This document shows, in pieces, positions 17,518 through 26,926 of a stretch of 64,000 bases of DNA; position 1 is the first letter of the stretch, and each line of letters starts with the position of its first letter. The DNA is from JAFDVL01 sp963794955. GTDB taxonomy: Bacteria; Acidobacteriota; Blastocatellia; RBC074. The stretch covers positions 87,302-151,301 of the forward strand of contig CAWCGF010000008.1 of NCBI GenBank assembly GCA_963794955.1, written 5' to 3'. The notes below the pieces were generated by a model. The model ran no database searches. It saw only the letters and a list, made by a program, of their open reading frames with translations, and was not told the DNA's origin. A program made the translations under genes and the position numbers.

Positions 17518-20500
17518 ATGAAAAACTCTCACCGTTGGTTCTGCGCACTTTTCGTTGTTATTAGTTTGGTGGTCGTTGGGTGGGTGATCACAAAGCAAAC
17601 CAGGAAATCTTCTTCTGTTCATGTTCCTGCTCGCCCGGAAACTGCTGTTGCCCACCCCTTGTCTGCGACGGAGGCACAACCCTCGCGCGCAAGCCGCCGC
17701 CCGAAAGCCATCGCTTCGCCTTCTCCGATCTCTAGTGTTCAATCTCCTCTCCCCCCAGCCAAGCCGCAGCCGACAAGTTCCCTGCTCTCTGCTCAAGTCG
17801 CGGAAAAGCTGAAAGAAGAGTTAAGCGAAAAACCGGGCTACGATCAGCCGGACGAAGCGATTGATTACTATCGGCGCAAACGTTTACCGCCGGGCGAACA
17901 GGAAATCCCGGTCGAGAAGTACCTCGTCGCTAAAGCGCAAATGGATGCGATGCCGCAATATTCGACGGCGCAAAATCGCTTCTTGCCTTCGCGTAATGAA
18001 TTGAAAGCGAGTCGCACCGAAGCCACGACAGAAGCCCTCGGCACCTGGACGCCGCTTGGCCCCGGCAACATTGGCGGACGTACCCGCGCGTTGTTGATTC
18101 ATCCGACGAATCCCCAGGTGATGTATGCCGCTGGCGTGGCTGGTGGCGTGTGGAAGACGACGAATGCTGGTGCCCTGTGGCAACCGCTGACCGATCTGAT
18201 GGCAAATATCGCCGTGTCTTGTCTGGCCTTTGATCCGAGCAATCCGAACGTGATTTACGCGGGCACAGGCGAAGGCTTTTTCAATGGCGATGCCGTGCGG
18301 GGCGCAGGGATTTTTCGCACGACCGACGGCGGCACAAATTGGACACCGCTTTCTGCTACAGGAACCTCAGATTTTTACTACGTCAATGACCTCGTGGTGA
18401 GCAATGCTAATCCGCAGCATTTATATGCAGGCACGCGCACAGGCGTGTGGCGTTCGTTGGATGGCGGCGCAACGTGGAGCAAGGTGCTGAACTATACCGA
18501 TGGCTGCTTGGATTTGGTCATCCGTACGGATCAAACAACGGATTATCTGTTCGCCTCGTGCGGCACGTTTGCTGGTGCCGAAATCTTTCGCAATACGGAT
18601 GCCGGTGGCGCAGGCACGTGGACTTCGGTGCAAAAGGAAACCGGTATGGGTAGAACCTCGCTCGCGCTTGCACCGAGCAATCAAAATGTCATCTACGCCC
18701 TTTCCGCCAGCACGCTGACCGGCACCTTCCGCAATGGTCTGTATGCGGTGTTTCGCTCCACGAACAGCGGCGAGGCAGGCACGTGGACGGCGCAAGTGCG
18801 CAACAACAATCCGCTCAAACTCAACACGATTCTGCTCACGAATCCGCTTGGTTCGTTTCGCTCAGAATGCGGCCTCGGAGCGAACAGTTTTTCCAATCAA
18901 GGCTGGTACGACAATGTGATTGCGGTTGATCCGCTGGATGCCAACCGCGTGTGGGTCGGCGGCATAGATTTATTTCGCTCGGACGATGGCGGCGCGAATT
19001 GGGGCCTCGCGTCGTACTGGTGGCCAGAACCGAACGTGCCGCAATATGCGCACGCCGATCAGCACATTATCGTCTTTCACCCGCAGTACAATGGCACAAC
19101 CAATAAGCAAATGTTCATCGGCAACGACGGCGGCATCTTTCGCACGGATGATGCCCGCGCCTCGGTTGTCGCAGGCGTTACCGCACCCTGCAATCCAGCG
19201 GCAAGCGGCGTGCGCTGGACGGCGTTGAATAACAACTATGGCGTGACGCAGTTCTATCACGGGGCAGTTTTCCCGGATGGCAAAAGCTATTTTGGCGGGA
19301 CGCAGGATAACGGGACGTTGTTGGGAACAGATGCGAATGGTGTGAATGGCTGGCGCGAAATTTTGGGCGGCGATGGCGGCTATGTGGCGATTGATCCGAC
19401 GAATCCACAGGTGTTATATGTTTCAACGCCCGGCGGGAACTTCAGAAAGTCAACCGATGGCGGACGTACGTTCGGGCAAGTCAGTTGGGGTGCCGATGGG
19501 ACGACGCTGTTCATTACTCCTTTGGGCATAGACCCCAGCGATTCGCAGCGGCTGTGGACGGGCGGCAATGTTCTGCGCCGTTCACTCAATGGCGGCGCGA
19601 ATTGGGGCATTGCCAGTTATTTGTCTGGGTCTTTGAGCACGATTGCAGTAGCGCCCTCGAACGCTAATCAAGTGTTAGCAGGAACTTCGGTCGGCTACAT
19701 TCATTGGACGAAGGCCGCCTTGACGACCGGGTTTAGCGGGCAGAGTTGGCAAAGTACTTACCCACGTGGCGGATTTGTTTCCTCGTTGACGTTTGATCCC
19801 TTCAATAAAGATATTGCCTACGCCACATATTCCACGTTTGATGGCAAGCACGTCTGGCGTTCAGACAATGCAGGCGTGAGTTGGACAGCGATTGATGGCG
19901 ACGGGCCGGAAGCTTTGCCGAATATTCCGGTTCATTGTTTGATTGTTGATCCCAACAATACGGCGCGGCTGTATGTCGGCACAGATTTAGGAGTATTTGC
20001 TTCACTGAATGGGGGCAGAACATGGGCGGTCGAAAATGCGGGGTTTGCCAATGTGCCGGTGGAATCGCTGGCCTTGCATACGGTGAGCGGCCTGACAAAT
20101 TTGCACGCCTTCACGTATGGGCGCGGCGTGTGGCGAGTGATGGCGAGCAATGCTACGTGCAGCTACGCGCTTTCCGTTACGGGCCAACGCCTGACTGCTG
20201 ATGGCGGAACACGCGGCGTGCAATTGAACGTGCCTGGCGGGTGCAATTGGAATGCCGTCAGCAATGCGGATTGGATCACATTGACTGCGGGCAATAGCGG
20301 AAGCGGTAACGGAACAATCAACTACTATGTCGCGTCGAACAATTCCCCAACGGCACGCTTTGGCACGATCAGCGTTGCCAACAAAACGTTGCTTGTAGAG
20401 CAGGAAGGCAGAACTGATACCGAACCGCCGACGCTCAAAATCACTTCGCCGACCACCGCCAGCAGTTATCGCACTAGCAACGCCACATTGGTCATTAGTG

Positions 20501-23500
20501 GGACGGCCACGGACAGTTCTGGCATTGCTTCATTATCGTGGAGCAATGATCGCGGTAACAGTAATTCGTTATCCGTAACCAGCCCCTGGCAGGCGAGCGA
20601 TTTGGGCTTGGTCATTGGCAAAAACACGATCACATTTACTGCGCGGGATCAGGCGGGCAACAGCAGTCGCGCCCAGGTCACGATTGATCTCGTGCCGGAC
20701 TATGCCATCGCCACGCTGGCTGGCGGCGGCATTTCGCCTGTGGGCGCGGATGGTTTGGCGAAAGATGCGCGCTTTAATGAAGTCACGAATCTGGTCGTAG
20801 ATGACAACGGCAATGTGTACGTGACGGATGCGGGCGATCATCGTGTGCGGAAGATCACGCCGGACGGCAACATCAGCACCATTGCGGGGACAGGCGTCGC
20901 CGGATTTAGTGGCGATGGTGGCCCGGCCCTGGCGGCCATGCTGAACGCTCCTTACGCGGTCGCCTTCGACAAGTCCGGCAACCTCTACGTTTCGGATTAC
21001 AACAATTACCGCATCCGCAAAATCACGCCCGACGGTATCATCAGCACCGTTGTGGGCAGCGGCGTGCGCGGCACAGGCGGCGACACCAACGCGAATATCG
21101 GCGAAGGCGTTCCCGCATTGCAGGCCAAGCTGTTTGGCGTGGTTAACTTGACCCTTGATAACCAAGGGAATCTGTATTTCGCCGACAATTGGCGCGTGCG
21201 CCGCGTCAGTGCCAGTGATGGTTTGATTCGAACTTACGCCGGAACAGGACAGAACGGCCCGGTCAGCGGGGATGGCGGAAAAGCTACCGCTGCCGTTTTG
21301 TGGGCGGTGCAGGATCTGGAGATAGACGATAACGGTAATCTGTACACCGCAGAAATCTTTTTTATGCGGAAGATAGACAGCAACGGGATTATCAATCGCT
21401 ATGTCGGAAACGGGTTTTACAACAACGGCGGGATTTGCGATCCGTACTTGCCAGGAGCAGATGGGGCGAATACTTGTATCACGTTAACTTCTCTTGCCCG
21501 CGATCCGAGTGGGCATCTCGTTTTTGCCGATCATCGTTTGCTCTCACGCCTGGACAGTGCCGGTCGTTTGTATCCGTTGGCAGGGCGCGGCAATGCTAAT
21601 ATCAACTTTTATAATTTGCGGGCACTCGCGGTAGACAAGGCCGGAACGATTTATTATCTGGATGATAACCGTGTGCGGAAATTGATTCCGACTGCTTCGG
21701 ATTCAATCAGCCCGCAACTGGAAATTACAGAACCGACGACCAATTGGACGACCACTGCGCAATATCTGACGATCAAAGGAACAGCGTCAGACAATGTTGG
21801 GATTGCGCAACTCGGCTGGAAAAATGAGCGGACTGGCAGCGGGTCTTCTTTCAATCAAACCTCGTCCACCTGGCAATTGCTTAGTATCTGGCTGCTGCCG
21901 GGGCCGAATCCCATTTCGGTGACAGTGTGGGATGCGGTGGGTAATGCCACAACCAAATCGGTAACAGTTGTCTACGATGTGCCCAGCACACTAAATACCG
22001 TGGTCGGCCCACGTTCGCAGGGACTCAATTTAGAAAGCGGCTCCGGGTTAACGGTGCAACTCAATACGCCGGAAACCGTAACGACCGATGCGGCTGGAAA
22101 TCTGTACATCTCCGACCGGGGCAATCATTGCATTCGCAAAGTCACACGCGCTGGCCTGATTAGTACCGTCGCAGGCAGCGGGCAACTTGGTTCGAGCGGC
22201 GACGGTAGTTTGGCGACTAGTGCCTCAATGAATCAGCCGAATGGCGTAGCGGTTGACAATTCCGGCAATCTCTACCTTTCCGACACCAACAATCATCGCA
22301 TTCGCAAGGTCAATGCCGCAGGTATTATAACGACGATTGCAGGCACTGGTATAAGCGGGTTCGATGGCGATGGCAGCGGGGCGACACAGGCGTTACTGAA
22401 TACGCCCGTGGGCATCACGTTGGATAACAAGGGCAATTTGCTGATTGCCGATGCGGGCAATCATCGCATTCGTCGGCTCAATCTTAGCACGGGCATTATT
22501 ACGACCATCGCAGGCAATGGCTACGGATTTGGCGGCGACGGTGGGCAGGCGACGCAAGCGCAACTGAATTTCCCGACCAGTGTAACGCAGGATCAGAGCG
22601 GCAATCTTTACATCTCGGACACGCTCAATCATCAAGTGCGCAAGGTCACAGCGGCAGGCATTATCTCGCGCTTTGCTGGCACCGGGAGTAGCGGGTTCAG
22701 CGGCGATGGTGGGCAAGCCAACTTGGCACAATTCAATGCGCCGGGCGGTTTGACGGTGGATGGCGCAGGCAATTTATATGTCACTGATCAGAACAATAAT
22801 CGCGTGCGCAAAATCGCGCCGGACGGCGTCATCACTACTGCGGTAGGCAATGGCAACAAGCAATCGGCCACGGATGAAGGCGGCACGGCGCTCAACGCTT
22901 CGCTCAATGCTCCGGCGGGCGTGGCGGTGGATGGCGTGGGCAATCTCTTCATTGCTGACACGAATAATCACCGCGTCGTCGTCGTCGCGGCGTATCAAGC
23001 GGCAACCACCGTCAATGGAGCCAGCTTTGCCACACAGCAACCGGTTGCCGCCGAAGCCATTGTCTCCGTCTTTGGCGCGAATCTGGCGACACGCGAGCAG
23101 GGCGCAACTCAACTGCCGCTGCCGACCGAGCTTGCAGGCACTTCGGTCAAAGTCCGTGACAGCCTCGGCATCGAACGACTTGCGCCCCTGTTTTATGTGG
23201 GCAAGCTGCAAGTAAACTATCAAATCCCGGCAGGCACAGCAGCAGGCTACGCCACCGTCACGATCACAAATGGCAACGGCGAAATCTTTACCAGTGCGAT
23301 GAACGTGACAGGCGTAACACCAGGACTATTTGCGGCGAATCAAACTGGCAGCGGCGCGGCAGCGGCTTCATTGTTGTTTGTGACGGGCGCGAATCGTCGT
23401 ACAGAAAACAATGTCATGTGCAATGCGCAGGGGCAGAATTGTGTGGCGCGGCAGATCGATTTGAACTCCGCCGCCGAAGTGTATTTGGAACTTTATGGCA

Positions 23501-23715
23501 CAGGCATTCGCAATAACACTGGTCTGGCAAATGTCACGGTGACGGTAGGCGGAGTAGCGGTGCCGGTGCTCTATGCCAATAAACAGCCAGAGTTCATCGG
23601 ACTTGATCAAGTCAACGTGCAATTACCGCGCAGCCTCGCCGGGCGTGGTGAGGTGGAGGTTGTCCTCACGGTGGATGGCAAAGCCTCGAATACCGTCCGG
23701 GTTTATATTCAATAG
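17518..23715 (+). CDS. Giant secreted BNR/NHL beta-propeller protein with Solibacter C-terminal domain
   Basis: A 2065-residue exported protein. An N-terminal membrane anchor or signal (residues 10-25) and a Pro/Ser-rich linker lead into sortilin/BNR-type repeats (about 165-870) with many GG-x-x-W and S-x-DGG-x-x-W motifs. A BACON-like domain follows (about 880-960). Next come an Ig-like segment (965-1055), NHL repeats (about 1061-1380), a second Ig-like segment (1395-1485) and a second NHL array (about 1491-1825) built on GNLYISDT-NHRIRK-G-IST-AG-G-GFSGDGG-A. It ends with the TIGR03437 'Solibacter' domain. NHL and BNR propellers mediate binding. No catalytic motif was seen, so it is likely a surface adhesion or scaffold protein. 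Confidence 0.88.
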   Translation: MKNSHRWFCALFVVISLVVVGWVITKQTRKSSSVHVPARPETAVAHPLSATEAQPSRASRRPKAIASPSPISSVQSPLPPAKPQPTSSLLSAQVAEKLKEELSEKPGYDQPDEAIDYYRRKRLPPGEQEIPVEKYLVAKAQMDAMPQYSTAQNRFLPSRNELKASRTEATTEALGTWTPLGPGNIGGRTRALLIHPTNPQVMYAAGVAGGVWKTTNAGALWQPLTDLMANIAVSCLAFDPSNPNVIYAGTGEGFFNGDAVRGAGIFRTTDGGTNWTPLSATGTSDFYYVNDLVVSNANPQHLYAGTRTGVWRSLDGGATWSKVLNYTDGCLDLVIRTDQTTDYLFASCGTFAGAEIFRNTDAGGAGTWTSVQKETGMGRTSLALAPSNQNVIYALSASTLTGTFRNGLYAVFRSTNSGEAGTWTAQVRNNNPLKLNTILLTNPLGSFRSECGLGANSFSNQGWYDNVIAVDPLDANRVWVGGIDLFRSDDGGANWGLASYWWPEPNVPQYAHADQHIIVFHPQYNGTTNKQMFIGNDGGIFRTDDARASVVAGVTAPCNPAASGVRWTALNNNYGVTQFYHGAVFPDGKSYFGGTQDNGTLLGTDANGVNGWREILGGDGGYVAIDPTNPQVLYVSTPGGNFRKSTDGGRTFGQVSWGADGTTLFITPLGIDPSDSQRLWTGGNVLRRSLNGGANWGIASYLSGSLSTIAVAPSNANQVLAGTSVGYIHWTKAALTTGFSGQSWQSTYPRGGFVSSLTFDPFNKDIAYATYSTFDGKHVWRSDNAGVSWTAIDGDGPEALPNIPVHCLIVDPNNTARLYVGTDLGVFASLNGGRTWAVENAGFANVPVESLALHTVSGLTNLHAFTYGRGVWRVMASNATCSYALSVTGQRLTADGGTRGVQLNVPGGCNWNAVSNADWITLTAGNSGSGNGTINYYVASNNSPTARFGTISVANKTLLVEQEGRTDTEPPTLKITSPTTASSYRTSNATLVISGTATDSSGIASLSWSNDRGNSNSLSVTSPWQASDLGLVIGKNTITFTARDQAGNSSRAQVTIDLVPDYAIATLAGGGISPVGADGLAKDARFNEVTNLVVDDNGNVYVTDAGDHRVRKITPDGNISTIAGTGVAGFSGDGGPALAAMLNAPYAVAFDKSGNLYVSDYNNYRIRKITPDGIISTVVGSGVRGTGGDTNANIGEGVPALQAKLFGVVNLTLDNQGNLYFADNWRVRRVSASDGLIRTYAGTGQNGPVSGDGGKATAAVLWAVQDLEIDDNGNLYTAEIFFMRKIDSNGIINRYVGNGFYNNGGICDPYLPGADGANTCITLTSLARDPSGHLVFADHRLLSRLDSAGRLYPLAGRGNANINFYNLRALAVDKAGTIYYLDDNRVRKLIPTASDSISPQLEITEPTTNWTTTAQYLTIKGTASDNVGIAQLGWKNERTGSGSSFNQTSSTWQLLSIWLLPGPNPISVTVWDAVGNATTKSVTVVYDVPSTLNTVVGPRSQGLNLESGSGLTVQLNTPETVTTDAAGNLYISDRGNHCIRKVTRAGLISTVAGSGQLGSSGDGSLATSASMNQPNGVAVDNSGNLYLSDTNNHRIRKVNAAGIITTIAGTGISGFDGDGSGATQALLNTPVGITLDNKGNLLIADAGNHRIRRLNLSTGIITTIAGNGYGFGGDGGQATQAQLNFPTSVTQDQSGNLYISDTLNHQVRKVTAAGIISRFAGTGSSGFSGDGGQANLAQFNAPGGLTVDGAGNLYVTDQNNNRVRKIAPDGVITTAVGNGNKQSATDEGGTALNASLNAPAGVAVDGVGNLFIADTNNHRVVVVAAYQAATTVNGASFATQQPVAAEAIVSVFGANLATREQGATQLPLPTELAGTSVKVRDSLGIERLAPLFYVGKLQVNYQIPAGTAAGYATVTITNGNGEIFTSAMNVTGVTPGLFAANQTGSGAAAASLLFVTGANRRTENNVMCNAQGQNCVARQIDLNSAAEVYLELYGTGIRNNTGLANVTVTVGGVAVPVLYANKQPEFIGLDQVNVQLPRSLAGRGEVEVVLTVDGKASNTVRVYIQ

Positions 23716-23744
23716 TCGGGCGGCCTAGTTGCCTCCTTGCCGAG

Positions 23745-24785
23745 CTATTTCTTGGTGGGCTTTGAGGCGGCTTTGGGCGATGCGCTAGTGGTTGGGGCCG
23801 CCGCCGCTTTGCCGAGCAATTGATTCATTTTATCCATGTACTCCTGCACATTACTTTGCTGCACCACCAGTGCTGGAATGAGGATTTTTTTGTTCTCAGG
23901 GATTTCTGACTTGTCGCCCTGCAACAGTTTGGCCAGTACGTGAATTGACCGATAGCCGATCTCATAAGGCTGTTGGGTCACGGTGGCGAAGATCGCGCCT
24001 TCCTTAATGCCTTCAAGCGTGTCTGTTTCTTCGTCAAAGCAAACGATTTTGATCTGGCCTACTTTCTTAGCTCTTTTTACCGCCGTGAGAATGGCCGGGC
24101 CATTGTAAGACCAGAGTCCGACCATACCGGCTAGGTCGGGATGTTTCTGGACGGCGTCAATGGCATTTTCCTCTGCTTTGATCGGATTCGCTTCATCGGT
24201 CATTAAGTCAATAATTTCGACCTTCGAACCTTGCAACGCAGCCTTCAGCCCTTCGTATTTTTCTTTCGCATTCTCTAGTTCCGCCCGCCCAACAAACACC
24301 ATAATTTTGCCGCCTTGTGGCAGCGCCTTTTTGACTAATTCTCCTGCCTGTTGCCCGGCGGTGTGCGTATCAACGCCGACGTATGCGATGCGGTCACTAT
24401 CCGGCGCATCGCTATTTTGCGTAATGAACACGACATTCTTGGCCATTTCATTAATTCGTTTTTTTTGGGCTGTAGGATCAATGGGGCTGACGGCCATGGC
24501 CGCGACGCGATCTTTCATCGAGGCCTCCATCATCACCGCTTCTTGATCCTTGGCTGTGCCGGTATAAGGCGTCTTGACGAGGACTTCGACATTGTCCAAT
24601 TCTGCATCCGCCTTTTCGGCACCTTTGCGCACCATTTGCCAGTAATCGGAAGCCGTATTGCCGATGAGTGCAACTTTTTTCTTCGTATTGGTTGGCGCTT
24701 GGGGCGCAGGTGAAGAACAACTACCAGTCAGTACAACCGCCAGCAACAACAGGCCCAGCACTTTACATTGAGAAACTTTTGCCAT
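23745..24785 (-). CDS. Sugar ABC transporter substrate-binding lipoprotein (RbsB-like)
   Basis: A 346-residue periplasmic binding protein of the ribose/galactose type (peripla_BP_4). It has a lipoprotein signal, LLLLAVVLTGSCSS, then the two-lobed domain with KVALIGNTASDYWQMVRKGAEKA, MAVSPIDPTAQKKRINEMA, AYVGVDTHTAGQQAGELV, VGLWSYNGPAILTAVK and IKIVCFDEETDTLEGI. A Pro/Ala/Ser/Lys-rich tail follows. The matching permease and ATPase are absent, so it may be an orphan sensor-type binder, or its partners are elsewhere. The ATG at 24785 is preferred to the one at 24791 because GAGAGGG then stands at normal distance. Confidence 0.88.
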   Translation of the reverse strand: MAKVSQCKVLGLLLLAVVLTGSCSSPAPQAPTNTKKKVALIGNTASDYWQMVRKGAEKADAELDNVEVLVKTPYTGTAKDQEAVMMEASMKDRVAAMAVSPIDPTAQKKRINEMAKNVVFITQNSDAPDSDRIAYVGVDTHTAGQQAGELVKKALPQGGKIMVFVGRAELENAKEKYEGLKAALQGSKVEIIDLMTDEANPIKAEENAIDAVQKHPDLAGMVGLWSYNGPAILTAVKRAKKVGQIKIVCFDEETDTLEGIKEGAIFATVTQQPYEIGYRSIHVLAKLLQGDKSEIPENKKILIPALVVQQSNVQEYMDKMNQLLGKAAAAPTTSASPKAASKPTKK

Positions 24786-24954
24786 AATCATAACCCTCTC
24801 GTATAAAAGTCAGGCGCAGGCAGTGGGGCCGGACTGAAAGATGTTACCAATAAATTTTGTGTTTACTGAAAGACACCCCCACTCTTTACTCCTAATTGAG
24901 GGGGAATGCAACGAAAAGCCCTGCTTCCGGCAAATGTCTGGCCTTACGATATAA

Positions 24955-25686
24955 TCAGTCCTGCTTCTTCTCTCCTGTCGCTTTTTCCAGATAAGTAATT
25001 AACCGATCCGGCGTATCGGTCACGATCCCGTCCACCTCGCGGGCCACCATCCGGGCATAATCCGATTCGCTATTGGCGGTCCAGACGTAGAGTTTTTTGC
25101 CTTGTTGTTTGATCTTGCGCGCTAGGATGGCGGAACAGATTTTCACCTGCATACACAAGGTTTGATACTTATAATAGCGCAGTGCCCGCCAGGGAAATGC
25201 TTCGCGCCAACGGACACGTGGATTGAGACTGGGTGTGCCCAGGATTAAGCCGATTTCCATATCCGAAACGGTTTCGCCCAATTGTTTCATTAACTCCAAA
25301 TCGAAGGATGCGAGCAGGACTTCATCCTGGCAATTAAAAGCCCGCACGATGCGCAACGTTTCTGCGGCGGCCTGCGGTGCTTTGATTTCCAGATACAATT
25401 GCACGCGACCGCGCGTTAATTCCAATGTTTCCTGCAAGGTTGGCACGCGCTCACCTTTGCCCGCATTGGCTTTTCTCACCTCTTCCAACGTCAGTTGTGA
25501 CACATGGCCTCGCGCATTCGTGGTGTGTCTGAGGTCGTCATCGTGAATGACGACGACGTGACCGTCGCGAGTAAGCTGTAAGTCCAATTCGATCATGTGG
25601 GCGCCCATCTCGATGGAACGGGCAAAGGCGCGTAGGGTATTTTCGGGTTCGACGGCGGAAGCGCCGCGATGTGCAATTACCAACAT
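24955..25686 (-). CDS. Glycerophosphodiester phosphodiesterase
   Basis: A 243-residue GDPD enzyme with a TIM-barrel fold. The hallmark motifs are present: VIAHRGASAVEPENTLRAF with the catalytic His-Arg and metal-binding Glu-Asn, MIELDLQLTRDGHVVVIHDD with Glu, Asp and the second catalytic His, LQLYLEIKAPQ-type glutamate-lysine motif, and the C-terminal VWTANSESDYARMVAREVDGIVTDTPDRL. It would hydrolyse glycerophosphodiesters to an alcohol and glycerol-3-phosphate. There is no signal peptide with the ATG at 25686, so it is cytoplasmic. The upstream start at 25749 adds 21 unlikely residues. AGGAG is about 12 bases before the chosen ATG. Confidence 0.9.
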   Translation of the reverse strand: MLVIAHRGASAVEPENTLRAFARSIEMGAHMIELDLQLTRDGHVVVIHDDDLRHTTNARGHVSQLTLEEVRKANAGKGERVPTLQETLELTRGRVQLYLEIKAPQAAAETLRIVRAFNCQDEVLLASFDLELMKQLGETVSDMEIGLILGTPSLNPRVRWREAFPWRALRYYKYQTLCMQVKICSAILARKIKQQGKKLYVWTANSESDYARMVAREVDGIVTDTPDRLITYLEKATGEKKQD

Positions 25687-25828
25687 ACGTTTCTGTGAAT
25701 CTCCTCTTGTTCCTGGCGGGGCAATTCGGCATAATGGCGACGGCCTCAAAACTACTTCTACTTCACTGGTGGTTTGAGTCCCTCACACCCGGCACCCCCT
25801 CGATAGAATACCTGCAAGGAGCTTAGAC

Positions 25829-26599
25829 TTGGAAACCGACGTAGTGCAATCTCGAATTGAGCGTGAACGCGAATTTCATAACAAGGAATTTGCCGATAGC
25901 GAACGTGCCAAAATCAATAGCGTTTATTACATCACTCGCAGCAGCACCAGATGCTACGAAAATTTGCTGGACGCGCACGCCAACGGGAGCCATATCTTAG
26001 AATATGGTTGTGGCCCGAATAGCTATGCATTTTGGCTGGCGCAGCGTGGCGCACAAGTGATCGGGATTGATATTTCCGATACAGCTATTGAGCAAATGCG
26101 CGAGCGTTCCCAGCAGCGTCCTTTCCCGGAGCGCGTTTCCTTTCAGCGAATGAATGCGGAGGAATTGGAATTTCCCGACAATTCGTTTGACGTCATTTCC
26201 GGGCGCGCCATTTTACATCATCTCGACCTCGCCAAATCATTTGCCGAAATTGCCCGTACCCTGAAACACAATGGGCAAGCCTTTTTCGTTGAGCCGCTGG
26301 GTCACAATCCGATTATCAATGCCTACCGCAATCGCACGCCAGAACTGCGCACGGAAGATGAGCATCCGCTGATGACGCGTGATTTGCAGATGGCTGAGAA
26401 GTACTTTGGCAAAGTCGAAGCGCATTATTTTCACCTCGGCAGCTTGGCCGCAACGCCGTTTGTTGGGACGAAGATTTTTGATCCTGTACTGAAGACCTTG
26501 GAGGTGGCGGACAACGTGGTTTTCAAAGTTCTGCCCTTCTTACGCAAACACGCCTGGGCGGTAGTGCTGGTGTTTTCTCAGCCGTGTAAACAAGCGTAA
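25829..26599 (+). CDS. Class I SAM-dependent methyltransferase
   Basis: A 256-residue methyltransferase of the Methyltransf_11 type. Motif I is ILEYGCGPNSYAFWLAQRG (about residues 52-70), followed by the acidic VIGIDISDTAIEQM, the RMNAEELEFPDNSFDVISG motif and ILHHLDLAKSFAEIARTLKHNG. The C-terminal third has hydrophobic segments around PFLRKHAWAVVLVF. The substrate is unknown; the fold and post-domain resemble lipid or quinone methyltransferases only loosely. The start is a TTG preceded by CAAGGAGCTT. Confidence 0.85.
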   Translation: METDVVQSRIEREREFHNKEFADSERAKINSVYYITRSSTRCYENLLDAHANGSHILEYGCGPNSYAFWLAQRGAQVIGIDISDTAIEQMRERSQQRPFPERVSFQRMNAEELEFPDNSFDVISGRAILHHLDLAKSFAEIARTLKHNGQAFFVEPLGHNPIINAYRNRTPELRTEDEHPLMTRDLQMAEKYFGKVEAHYFHLGSLAATPFVGTKIFDPVLKTLEVADNVVFKVLPFLRKHAWAVVLVFSQPCKQA

Positions 26600-26699
26600 T
26601 GGATCAGCCGATTTTGTGGTCTTCCGTCAGGAAAACCGCGGTTTTGTGATAGTCAATAAAGTTAGCCTTATCCGCTGACGAAGCCTTCCAATGCGGTGT

Positions 26700-26816
26700 C
26701 TACCGCGCGATCGGCAACACTTCCAAATTATCGAACCAAACCTTCGCCATTCCCTGAAAATCACGTAGGCGTAGCAAGGACGGCTGGGCTGTCTGCACCC
26801 TCATTAGACGTGCCAT
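26700..26816 (-). pseudogene. Possible remnant of a secreted carbohydrate-binding protein C-terminus
   Basis: Within the 327-bp gap before feoB the minus strand has a 38-codon stretch whose end reads LRDFQGMAKVWFDNLEVLPIAR before a stop. The x-A-x-V-W-F-D-N-L-E-V pattern is typical of the last strand of jelly-roll carbohydrate-binding or DUF1080-like domains. No start signal or upstream domain exists, so this is at most a gene relic. Confidence 0.25.
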
Positions 26817-26862
26817 AACACAAAGAGTGAAAACGAAATCTCAAGCGACGTTAGAACTTTAT

Positions 26863-26877
26863 TGAAAATGATTTTCA
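26863..26877. promoter_or_regulatory. Fur-like box upstream of feoB
   Basis: TGAAAAT-G-ATTTTCA is a perfect 7-1-7 palindrome ending 49 bp before the feoB start. It matches the Fur-box core (TGATAAT-x-ATTATCA type) closely. It lies in an AT-rich stretch that would suit a promoter. Iron repression by a Fur-family protein is the natural reading. Confidence 0.7.
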
Positions 26878-26926
26878 GTTTTGTTACTCTGACATTTGGC
26901 TCATCGTTTCTTCTCGCGCAAAACTT

